A stretch of DNA of 64,000 nt from an uncultured Caulobacterales bacterium (GTDB lineage Bacteria; Pseudomonadota; Alphaproteobacteria; Caulobacterales; Caulobacteraceae), in the NCBI GenBank assembly GCA_903858685.1, contig CAIOJR010000101.1, forward strand, positions 1 through 64,000, given 5' to 3'. Shown here in pieces: positions 25,412 through 32,896 of this stretch. Position 1 is the stretch's first letter. Each line of letters starts with the position of its first letter. The notes beneath the pieces were generated by a model. It saw only the letters and a program-made list of their open reading frames with translations, searched no databases and was not told the origin of the DNA. The position numbers and the translations under genes were made by a program.

Positions 25412-26614
25412 ATGGCGGTTAACCTGCTCGATGTCCAGAGCTTTGCATCCGGGCACCCTGTGGATCTCTATCAAGATCTCAGGACCAAACCCAAGCTGCA
25501 CTGGAATCCAGAGCCCGGCGGGCCGGGCTTCTGGGCGGTGACGCGCTATGAGGACGTCTACGCGGTCGACCACGATTTCCAGACCTATTCGTCCGAACCC
25601 ACCATCATGATCGAGGACCCGCTGGAGGGCTCAGCGAGCGCCACCGGCGACGCCAAGATGATGCTGATGATGGATCCGCCGCATCACACCGCCTTTCGCA
25701 AGCTGATCCGCGCTGAGTTCACCCGCCCGGCGGCGGGCGAGAAGGAGACGCGCCTGCAGCAACTGGCCCGCCAGATCGTCAATGAGGTGATCGAACGCGG
25801 CGAATGCGATTTCGTGGCCGAGGTGGCGGGAGAAATGCCGTCCTATGTCATCGCAGAACTCATGGGCATCCCGCTGGACGACGGCCGCAAGCTCTATCAA
25901 CTGACAGAGACCATCCATTCGGCGCCCGAAAGCCTGCCGCCCGGCGCGGCGACCGAGGCTGTGATGAAGATGTTCCAGTACGCCATGGGCGTGATTGAGG
26001 AAAAGCGCGCCAGACCCGCCGATGATCTGGCGACCCGACTCCTCCATGCCGAAGTGGAGGGGCGACGCCTGACGGATCAGGAGTTCCTTCTGTTCTTTCT
26101 GCTGCTGATCGACGCGGGCGGGGACACGACGCGCAACCTCCTGTCGGCGGGAATACTCGCGTTGAAGCAAAACCCGGAGCAACTGACCTGGTTGATGCAG
26201 GACCTCCCCGGTCGCCTGCCGACAGCGCGGGAAGAACTGCTGCGTTATGTGACCCCGGTGATCTATATGCGCCGCACCGCGACCCGCCATGTGGTGCTGC
26301 GCGAGACGGAGATCCGCAAGGGCGACAAGGTGGTGATGTATTTCGGCGCCGCCAATCGCGACCCTGACCGGTTCGAAAACCCCGACCAGCTCGACCTCAG
26401 CCGCCCGGCGAATGAGCATGTGGCCTTTGGCGGCGGCCCTCACGTCTGTCTGGGCCAGCATCTGGCGCGCATCGAGATCGACGCCATTCTGGTTGAGGTC
26501 CTGACCCGGATGCCGGACCTGGAGATCCTTGGGCCGCCCGAATGGCTGGCCTCCACCTTTATCTCCGGACCAAAATCGATGAAGGTTCGTTTCACGCCGG
26601 GGCGACGATTGTGA
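25412..26614 (+). CDS. Cytochrome P450
   Basis: A 400-residue soluble bacterial P450. The I-helix oxygen-activation motif is AGGDTTR (Thr239/240), the ExxR motif is Glu275-Arg278 (EELLR), and the heme loop is FGGGPHVCLGQHLAR with Cys346 as axial ligand. The amino-terminal DPPHHTAFRKLI is the usual helix C region. ATG 25412 follows GCGGAGG at eight bases; a frame open to 25247 is not used. The I-helix pattern is shared with sterol-side-chain and terpene hydroxylases, but the substrate cannot be named. A redox partner ferredoxin is not adjacent. Its stop abuts the stop of the convergent FlhB-tail gene. Confidence 0.93.
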   Translation: MAVNLLDVQSFASGHPVDLYQDLRTKPKLHWNPEPGGPGFWAVTRYEDVYAVDHDFQTYSSEPTIMIEDPLEGSASATGDAKMMLMMDPPHHTAFRKLIRAEFTRPAAGEKETRLQQLARQIVNEVIERGECDFVAEVAGEMPSYVIAELMGIPLDDGRKLYQLTETIHSAPESLPPGAATEAVMKMFQYAMGVIEEKRARPADDLATRLLHAEVEGRRLTDQEFLLFFLLLIDAGGDTTRNLLSAGILALKQNPEQLTWLMQDLPGRLPTAREELLRYVTPVIYMRRTATRHVVLRETEIRKGDKVVMYFGAANRDPDRFENPDQLDLSRPANEHVAFGGGPHVCLGQHLARIEIDAILVEVLTRMPDLEILGPPEWLASTFISGPKSMKVRFTPGRRL

Positions 26615-26893
26615 TCAACCCAGGCTGCGACGACTGTTTGCCCGCAGCACAAAGCCGATGACCACGGCGACCGCCCGATAGAGCGCTTCGGGAATCTCGG
26701 TGTCCAGTTCCACCGTCGACAAGGCTTCGGCCAGGATGGGATCCTCCTTCAATGGCACGCCATGCGCGCGAGCCGTGTCGATGATCCTTTGTCCAACCTC
26801 GCCACGCCCCATGGCCACGACCTTTGGCGCGCGTGGCGCCTCATAGGTCAGGGCGACCGCCAGAACCGGTTTGCGGGGGGGCTCTTCGCTCAT
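26615..26893 (-). CDS. FlhB carboxy-terminal-domain-like flagellar protein
   Basis: A 92-residue protein similar to the cytoplasmic tail of FlhB/YscU export gate proteins, as found in stand-alone FhlB-type proteins. The typical sequence is VAMGRGEVGQRIIDTARAHGVP, then EDPILAEALSTVELDTEIPEALYRAVA. It lacks the membrane part and the NPTH self-cleavage motif; the corresponding place reads YEAPRAPKVVA. FlhB tails control substrate switching between hook and filament export. The start overlaps the stop of the FliK-like gene as ATGA, indicating co-translation. Confidence 0.8.
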   Translation of the reverse strand: MSEEPPRKPVLAVALTYEAPRAPKVVAMGRGEVGQRIIDTARAHGVPLKEDPILAEALSTVELDTEIPEALYRAVAVVIGFVLRANSRRSLG

Positions 26894-28002
26894 GTCGAGC
26901 GATCCACCAGCGCGCCGGTCGGTACGGGCGGCGGAACCGGCGCGCCGGACAGAACGCGCACGGCGCAATCGCCCAGACCCTCCTGGGCAAGCGCTGCGGT
27001 CAGTTGCGCCTGTTCTGCGCTCAAGGCTTCCCGGGTCTGGGCGTCGTCGATCCACAGGGTGACGCGCGTGGCGCCGCCGGACTGGGCGATTTCGGCGTGA
27101 ACCGGTCCGGTGGGGCTGATGTTCAGAGAAAAGCGGGTCCGCCAGGTCGGGGATGCGTCCGGATGGCCGCCATTGGCGCCGTCCCGGCTGATTTCGAACT
27201 GTGCAAAGGCGCGACCGTCCGGCGTGGCGACCGGCAGCTCGAGGCGCCACTGGGTATTGTAACCCTTGCGCTGCATGGAGGCGATCTGTGACAGCTCCAG
27301 CCGCGCCAGGGCGGCCTTTGCGTCATGCTCCAGAACGTGAAGCAGGCTGTCCTCGTCGGTGTCTTCGTCAATTGCAGGACGAGAGGCCGCCTGACCAGTG
27401 GTCGCAGCCCCGCGCAAGGGCGGCGGCGGTTTGGCGGTTCCACGGCGAAGGGCGCCAGCCTCTGTACGCAGGGGCGCGATATCCGCTGGATCGCCGCCCT
27501 CGGCCTGAATCTGGGCCATGAGGTTGGAGGCCAATTGCAGAAGCTGGGCCTTGAAGTCGCCGGACAGGTTGGCTGGCGCATCTGGCTGCTGCAGCGCGGC
27601 GACGAGTTGCGCCTCCAGAAACAGGCCGGACGAGGTCAGCGCAGACTTGACATCGGCCGCGGTCGCAGTGGCGTCCAGAGCGGGCTGGCTCGACAGCAGC
27701 TGCTGTATCTCGGCGCGCAAGGGCTGGGGCAGGGCGGGCGCCGATGCGGCGGCTGACAGGTCGGCGAAGAGCGGCGCAAGCCCGTCCTGTCGAACCGCGT
27801 CTTCGGCGATCAAATGGCTGAGCGAAGTCGTTTGCGCCTGAAGCGCGGTCTCGATCTCGGTTGACGGCAGCGGCAGGCCCTGAGCCGCCAGGGCGTCGCG
27901 CGCCGCTGTCGATAGTCCAACCTGAAGCGTGGCCACGCCGTTGATTTGCGACACGGGGGTCGTGGCGCCGACCACAATCGGGTTGATCGGTCCGACGCTC
28001 AT
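26890..28002 (-). CDS. Flagellar hook-length control protein FliK-like
   Basis: A 370-residue protein with a long, Ala/Gln-rich, low-complexity amino-terminal half and a structured carboxy-terminal part. The latter matches the FliK hook-length domain in layout: WRLELPVATPDGRAFAQFEI, then SLNISPTGPVHAEIAQSGG and LTAALAQEGL. FliK acts as a molecular ruler and tells FlhB when to switch export specificity, which fits the translationally coupled FlhB-tail gene downstream. No other flagellar genes are in the window. Assignment rests on architecture and partner. Confidence 0.75.
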   Translation of the reverse strand: MSVGPINPIVVGATTPVSQINGVATLQVGLSTAARDALAAQGLPLPSTEIETALQAQTTSLSHLIAEDAVRQDGLAPLFADLSAAASAPALPQPLRAEIQQLLSSQPALDATATAADVKSALTSSGLFLEAQLVAALQQPDAPANLSGDFKAQLLQLASNLMAQIQAEGGDPADIAPLRTEAGALRRGTAKPPPPLRGAATTGQAASRPAIDEDTDEDSLLHVLEHDAKAALARLELSQIASMQRKGYNTQWRLELPVATPDGRAFAQFEISRDGANGGHPDASPTWRTRFSLNISPTGPVHAEIAQSGGATRVTLWIDDAQTREALSAEQAQLTAALAQEGLGDCAVRVLSGAPVPPPVPTGALVDRST

Positions 28003-28170
28003 CTTGTCGCCGCCAGGGCGCTGCGCCTTGCGAATGGTGGTGCTGAAAGCATCAGCGACTCATCAGATGGAAGGCTGGCGAGCCTTCAGGTCACCCAAGC
28101 TAACACTGGATTCGGCCTGAACAAAAGCAGGCTGGCCGTGGCGTGGAGTTTGGCAAGGGCCGAGGCAGGA

Positions 28171-28190
28171 CCCGCAGATGGTTCTGCGGG
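28171..28190 (-). terminator. Hairpin after the cytochrome c gene
   Basis: CCCGCAG (28171-28177) and CTGCGGG (28184-28190) make a perfect 7-bp stem with a 6-base loop, 21 bases after the minus-strand cytochrome stop. A T-run is lacking, so its strength is uncertain. Confidence 0.5.
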
Positions 28191-28211
28191 CCCGGTCCGA
28201 CGCCTTTGGGG

Positions 28212-28604
28212 CTATTTCAATGTCGCCAGATAGGTCACCAGATCATCCAGTTGTGTGGGGTTCTTCACCCCGGCAAACGCCATTTTGGTGCCTGGGACCA
28301 GCTTGGCCGGGGCCGGCAGGTAGGCCTTGAGCTGGTCAGTCGACCAGGTGATGCCCGACGCCTTGATCGCCGAAGAATAGGCGAAACCGGTAAGGCTGGC
28401 GGACTTGCGTCCGACAATCCCGTAAAGGTTGGGCCCCAGAATGGTCGGGCCGCCCTTCGTCGCCGTGTGGCACATGGCGCATTGTGACGCGAACACGGTC
28501 TTCCCGGCGGCGGCGTCGCCGGCGGCCGCCGGTGCGGCCAGGGCCATCAGCGCCCCTAGACCCAACGTTGCGCAGGCCAGTGTGCGGACTAGTAAGCGAA
28601 CCAT
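28212..28604 (-). CDS. Periplasmic class I cytochrome c
   Basis: A 130-residue secreted monoheme cytochrome. The signal peptide MVRLLVRTLACATLGLGALM ends near AAPAAAG. The heme-binding motif is CAMCH, and GTKMAFAGVKN carries the axial Met in the usual GTKM context of cytochrome c2/c550 types. LGPNLYGIVGRK is also typical of the family. Its ATG lies inside the last 16 bases of the upstream Cyc2-like gene, so the two are translated together. It is a plausible periplasmic electron carrier taking electrons from the outer-membrane cytochrome towards a terminal oxidase or other acceptor. Confidence 0.92.
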   Translation of the reverse strand: MVRLLVRTLACATLGLGALMALAAPAAAGDAAAGKTVFASQCAMCHTATKGGPTILGPNLYGIVGRKSASLTGFAYSSAIKASGITWSTDQLKAYLPAPAKLVPGTKMAFAGVKNPTQLDDLVTYLATLK

Positions 28605-29992
28605 GTGAAGACCCTCAGCGTATTGTTGTCGCTGGCGTTAGCGCCCGCGCCGTCATAGTTCTTATCCGCTCCGTTGAAGCGGGTGTAGATGAAATACTGC
28701 ACCCCGACCCTCATATTGAACCTTGGCCCCAGAGGAGAGGCGCTGGCGCCAAACGGTGTGCCGTCCAATTGCAGCATAATCCCGGAACTGTCGGGCTTGA
28801 AGGTGCGGTTTGCGGCGTTGATGACGGGGTTGGCCGTGCCGGTTGTGTCGAACAGGCCCAGAGTTCCGCCGATTCGGTCACGCCAGTAGTAGGACGCATC
28901 GAGCCTCAGATCATTGAGTGTGTTGGAGGTACAGGCGTTCACATCCGCCCCCGGTGCGCCGACAGCCAGAAGGCAGGTCGCGTTCAGCGACTGGTCCTCA
29001 TGCGTGTACCGACCATTCAGGGTGAACACGTCGCCCTTGGGCGTGGTGTACTGATAGGAGGTGTCGAGCCCAAGATCTGTATAGCTGTCCGTATTGCCCG
29101 TCGTGCGGTCGCGGGCCGGGTGGATGTCGGATTGCATGCCAAAGGCGCCGACCTCAAGCTGGCCGCCTGCCAAGGTCTTCTGAACGGCGATCCGGGCATA
29201 GGGGGCCAAGCCGTCAATGTCGCCGGGGCTGTAGGGATCACTGCCCAGCCGGGTCAGGGTTTTTGAGCCCAGGGACTGATAGGCGCCCGCCTCCACATAG
29301 AAGGTGGAGTTGATCCAGGCGTAGCCCGTCAGGCCCAGCACATTCTGAGCAAAACTACCAGCGAACAGGGGGCTGGCGGATGGAGACGGCGCCAGGGCGG
29401 AGGAGGTGTAGGGATAGCCCCATGCCGGAGTCGAGTTCCACGGATCCTGAACAGTTGGATTGTTGTTGAGGCTTGCGCCCAGAACGACATTGGCGCCCTT
29501 GACGTCCAGCTTGGTGACGGCGCGCACATCGGCATTGTCCCAGGTCCAGGCCTTTCCGATGCCGTCATAGGTGGTCTGGATCATGGCGCCCAGATGCTCG
29601 CCCAGACCTCCGGCGAAGAAGATGCTGAACTGGTCCCACGCGCTGTTATTGTTGACGCCGTAGCCGTCCGCCGGCGGTGCGGCCTGATCCTTCTGGGTCT
29701 GCACATAGGATGCGACGGCCATGGCCGATAGGGGTATGTTGTAGGCGCCTTGACGCATGGTGTAGCCGCCGATCTTGAACTCGCGGCCGAAGGCAGTCAG
29801 TTGCGGGCCGAATGCGCCGACATGGCAGGCCTGACAGGCCTGTCCGGTCTGCACGGCGAAGGCCGGCACGGCGTTGGCGGGCGTTCCCAGACAGATGGAG
29901 CCGAAGAGGACCGCGCCAGCCGTTGTTGCAAATGTGGTCGCCAAGCGTGACCGCGCGCTCTTCGCACGCTTCGTGATGTGGGCAGTACGCAT
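28589..29992 (-). CDS. Cyc2-like fused monoheme cytochrome-porin
   Basis: 467 residues. A signal peptide ends near TPANA and is followed by VPAFAVQTGQACQACH, one CxxCH heme site close to the mature amino-terminus, then PQLTAFGREFKIGGYT. The FAxQTGxxCxxCH...PxLTxFGRxFKxxGYT pattern resembles Cyc2, the outer-membrane iron oxidase of neutrophilic and acidophilic iron oxidisers, whose cytochrome plugs a beta-barrel. About 400 residues of alternating polar/hydrophobic, Gly- and Tyr-rich sequence follow, ending in an aromatic Tyr (RVFTWFAY) as in outer-membrane barrels. ATG 29992 has AGGA eight bases upstream. It forms an operon with a cytochrome c, and a candidate Fnr-type box lies 78 bases upstream. 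Many heterotroph homologues are uncharacterised, so iron oxidation is inference only. Confidence 0.8.
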   Translation of the reverse strand: MRTAHITKRAKSARSRLATTFATTAGAVLFGSICLGTPANAVPAFAVQTGQACQACHVGAFGPQLTAFGREFKIGGYTMRQGAYNIPLSAMAVASYVQTQKDQAAPPADGYGVNNNSAWDQFSIFFAGGLGEHLGAMIQTTYDGIGKAWTWDNADVRAVTKLDVKGANVVLGASLNNNPTVQDPWNSTPAWGYPYTSSALAPSPSASPLFAGSFAQNVLGLTGYAWINSTFYVEAGAYQSLGSKTLTRLGSDPYSPGDIDGLAPYARIAVQKTLAGGQLEVGAFGMQSDIHPARDRTTGNTDSYTDLGLDTSYQYTTPKGDVFTLNGRYTHEDQSLNATCLLAVGAPGADVNACTSNTLNDLRLDASYYWRDRIGGTLGLFDTTGTANPVINAANRTFKPDSSGIMLQLDGTPFGASASPLGPRFNMRVGVQYFIYTRFNGADKNYDGAGANASDNNTLRVFTWFAY

Positions 29993-30069
29993 TGTCGTTT
30001 CCTATCCGGAATGGTTGACCCGGCTATCGTCGGACGCCCTGACCCTGCTCCGAAGCGCCGCCCACAATG

Positions 30070-30083
30070 TTGAGCGCGGTCAA
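30070..30083. promoter_or_regulatory. Fnr/FixK-type box upstream of Cyc2-like operon
   Basis: TTGAGCGCGGTCAA keeps the TTGA-N6-TCAA core and differs from the full consensus at the two inner bases, exactly as at 7565-7578. It ends 78 bases before the minus-strand start at 29992, and it also lies between that gene and the divergent fucosidase (start 30269), so either could be the target. Confidence 0.45.
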
Positions 30084-30268
30084 AGGGGCCTGCATTGTGC
30101 GGTGCAAAATTCCAAGTGTTGCATTCTCGCCGCACCTTTGGCGGTTGGCGCCCTTTTGACAGGCGCGCCCGCGCCCGGCACTGTCAGCTCATGCCGGTCG
30201 GCGAAGAAACGGCTGGGTTGAGGGGGGGGCAGGTCGGAGATGAGCAGAATGTCTTCAGGGGCGCCGTC

Positions 30269-31741
30269 ATGACCGGTCGCGATTCGCCTGAACTGGCTGC
30301 GTTGAAGGCGCGTCCCGTCCCGGGGTGGTATGACGCCGCCAAGTTCGGCGTCTTCATCCATTGGGGCATGTTTGCTATCCCCGCCTTCGCCGCACGGCTG
30401 GGCTCGATTTCGGACGCATTCAAATCCGACTATGATCGGGCCGTGGCCATGACGCCCTACACAGAGTGGTACGCCAACGCCATCAAGGTCGCAGGCACGC
30501 CGTCAGCGGACTTTCACAAGGCCAATTACGGCGATCAGCCCTATGAGGCCTTCAAGGCCCCTTTTCTGTCCGGCCTGGGCGACTGGGAGCCGCAGGCCTG
30601 GGCGCAAAGCTTTCGTGACGCGGGCGCGCGCTATGTCGTGCTCGTGACGAAGCACCATGACGGCTTCTGCCTCTGGCCGTCTGGGGTGCGAAATCCCAAC
30701 CGCGTCGACTGGTTCAGTCCGCGTGATCTGGTGGGCGAACTGGCGAACGCCGTGCGCGCAGAAGGCCTGCGATTCGGGGTCTATTATTCCGGCGGAATCG
30801 ACTGGAGCTTCAATCCGGAGCCGCTGTCGACCCTTGCCGACTTCATGGGCTCCGTTCCCGGCGGGGCCTATCCGGCCTATGCTGAGGCGCAGGTGCGCGA
30901 GCTGGTGGCGCGATATGAGCCGGACCTGTTATGGAATGATATTTCCTGGCCGCAGGGGCAGGCGGCCATCACCCGGCTGTTCAGCGACTATTACAAGGCC
31001 GTGCCGCAAGGCGTGGTGAATGATCGCTGGACGGCGGCCACTTTCGCGTCGCGCCTGCTGCGGTTCCGCCTGATGCGTCGCCTGGTGGATGGCCGGATCA
31101 AGCGTCACCTGAAGGCCCATCCTGACGCCGTGGAGGGGGTTATTCCGCCGGTGGTCCCGCATAGCGACTTCCGAACGCCGGAATATACGCGCTTCCCGAC
31201 CATCCAGAGCAAGAAATGGGAAGCCACGCGCGGCATGAGCCATTCTTTCGGCTTTAATCGCAATGATCGCGAAAGCGACTATGCCAGCCCGCAGACTCTG
31301 CTGGCGGATTTCATCGACGGCGTATCCAAGGGCGGAAACCTGCTTCTCAATGTCGGTCCGATGGCGGACGGAACGATCCCGCAGCCTCAGCTGGAGCGCT
31401 TGCAGGCCTTCGGCGCCTGGTTGCGGGTCAATGGGGCGGCCATCTATGGGGCGAGCCCCTGGCGGGAAGCCGATGTCCGGACCGAGGCTGGCGCGCCGGT
31501 CAGGTTCACCTGTCGCGACGGGCGGCTGCATATCATTGTTCTGGGCGCGCCTGAGGGCGTTGAGCTGCGTCTGGATGATCGCCTGCCCTTGGACGAGGTG
31601 GGCCAGACCGGGCATCTGTTGTCGAACGCCTCGCCCGTGACGGCGGCGCTGGAGGGGGGGCAGACGGTATTGAGGTTCACCCACCCGCTCAGCGGTGAAT
31701 TCGCGCCTGTCATTTCACTGACGCGGGAGGCCGCAGGGTAG
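30269..31741 (+). CDS. Alpha-L-fucosidase, GH29
   Basis: A 490-residue glycoside hydrolase family 29 enzyme releasing terminal alpha-L-fucose. GWYDAAKFGVFIHWG at the front, VTKHHDGFCLW near 126-136 and DLLWNDISWP with Asp224, the expected nucleophile, are family hallmarks; a beta-sandwich follows, with NVGPMADGTIP before it. ATG 30269 has AGGGG upstream; the frame is open to 30095 without a signal peptide in either version. Lack of a signal peptide suggests a cytosolic enzyme acting on imported fuco-oligosaccharides. No fucose catabolic or transport genes are adjacent. It is divergent from the Cyc2-like operon. Confidence 0.9.
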   Translation: MTGRDSPELAALKARPVPGWYDAAKFGVFIHWGMFAIPAFAARLGSISDAFKSDYDRAVAMTPYTEWYANAIKVAGTPSADFHKANYGDQPYEAFKAPFLSGLGDWEPQAWAQSFRDAGARYVVLVTKHHDGFCLWPSGVRNPNRVDWFSPRDLVGELANAVRAEGLRFGVYYSGGIDWSFNPEPLSTLADFMGSVPGGAYPAYAEAQVRELVARYEPDLLWNDISWPQGQAAITRLFSDYYKAVPQGVVNDRWTAATFASRLLRFRLMRRLVDGRIKRHLKAHPDAVEGVIPPVVPHSDFRTPEYTRFPTIQSKKWEATRGMSHSFGFNRNDRESDYASPQTLLADFIDGVSKGGNLLLNVGPMADGTIPQPQLERLQAFGAWLRVNGAAIYGASPWREADVRTEAGAPVRFTCRDGRLHIIVLGAPEGVELRLDDRLPLDEVGQTGHLLSNASPVTAALEGGQTVLRFTHPLSGEFAPVISLTREAAG

Positions 31742-32126
31742 CTTCCGGCCGCTTCGCTCGTCGGCTGTCGATTTCGATCACATTTTGTTGCATGGAGTTG
31801 CATTGAAATATGATCAGTGAAATGATGGTTTTCGGCTGACGTATTAGTCGTCTTTAATCGTTCGCATCGTACTGATATATTCTTTTCCTGTAATGATTGA
31901 ATTTCATAATATTAAAACCCGTCTCACCTGCGAGGGGTGTGGTTTTATATTCCAATTTGATTGACGGTTCGCAATCAATACTAATTATTTGCGATTTATT
32001 TTGCGGATTTGTAGATTTTAAACTTAATAATGCTCATTGACGATCTTCGGTTTTTGTATTCACTCTAATTTTCAATCTCCATGTCGGGGCATGACTGTTT
32101 TCAGTTCCCTGTGTCTGGGTGGTGTG
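31742..32126. other. 385-base AT-rich intergenic region
   Basis: The stretch from about 31790 to 32070 is strikingly AT-rich in a GC-rich window, with many T- and A-runs. It contains the inverted repeat at 31957-31978 and a second imperfect stem with arms AAAACC and GGTTTT near 31915-31946. No open frame of note, transposase trace or RNA gene is seen. Such islands are typical of xenogeneic-silencer targets or old insertions. Confidence 0.6.
31957..31978. promoter_or_regulatory. Candidate operator, TTGATTG-N8-CAATCAA
   Basis: Perfect 7-bp inverted repeat with an 8-base spacer, about 150 bases upstream of the TetR start. Its size and symmetry fit a dimeric repressor such as TetR acting on its own promoter. 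The spacing does not fit an Fnr box. Confidence 0.35.
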
Positions 32127-32801
32127 ATGACTGAAAACAAGTCAGACCGGAGCCGCGAAGAAATTGTCGCCCCGACCCGCACCGATCCCGCGCGACGGCG
32201 CACGCCATTGCAGGCGCGTGGACAGGCCACCGTTGAGACGATTCTGGAGGTGACGGCGCGACTGGTGGACGAGGTCGGTCATGAGGCGGTGAATACGAAC
32301 CTGATCGCATCCACGGCCGGCATAAATGTCGCGACGCTTTATCAGTATTTCTCCAACAAACAGGCGATTTTGCTGGCGCTTTTCGAGAGGCAAACCGCCG
32401 TGCGTGTGAAGGTTCTGGAGCAGAACTTCACCAATATTGGTATCGATCTGCCGTGGCGCGAGATGATTTATCGGTCTATCGACGCCATGGCGGACATGCG
32501 CATGGAGCAGCCGGGATCAGTGGGGATCCGGCTGGCGGTGCTGGCGACGCCAGAACTGGTTGGTTTCGCTCAGAGGGCCAACAAGAGCGCGTCCGAGGCG
32601 CTGGCGCGGTCTCTGGTGCGTATGTGCGGGATCCCTCTGGAGCGCGCTCAACTGGTCTCCGCCGTCTGTACAGAGTTTGGAATTGCGCTGATGGATTTGT
32701 GGATCCAGCGCGACCCCCGTCATGACCGGTCGGTGCTTGAAGAGATGAAAAGGGTCTATGTGGCCTATCTGGCGACCTATCTGGAGCCCGGCGGCGCCTA
32801 G
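32127..32801 (+). CDS. TetR/AcrR family transcriptional regulator
   Basis: About 224 residues from ATG 32127 (starts at 32037 and 32091 are also open). The amino-terminal HTH is clear: RGQATVETILEVTARLVDE, then VNTNLIASTAGINVATLYQYF and SNKQAILLALF. The rest is the variable ligand-binding domain, so the effector cannot be read. An inverted repeat lies upstream and may be its operator. It is convergent with the APC permease, 95 bases apart. The target is not obvious because no divergent gene adjoins its promoter within the AT-rich gap; the fucosidase upstream reads the same way. Confidence 0.88.
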   Translation: MTENKSDRSREEIVAPTRTDPARRRTPLQARGQATVETILEVTARLVDEVGHEAVNTNLIASTAGINVATLYQYFSNKQAILLALFERQTAVRVKVLEQNFTNIGIDLPWREMIYRSIDAMADMRMEQPGSVGIRLAVLATPELVGFAQRANKSASEALARSLVRMCGIPLERAQLVSAVCTEFGIALMDLWIQRDPRHDRSVLEEMKRVYVAYLATYLEPGGA

Positions 32802-32896
32802 AGCCAACACCGACGAAGCGGACACCGGCTCGTCGCAGAAATTGCTCTGATTATATAGGGTTATGAGCAAAATCCTATCCAATCGGATCGGATACT

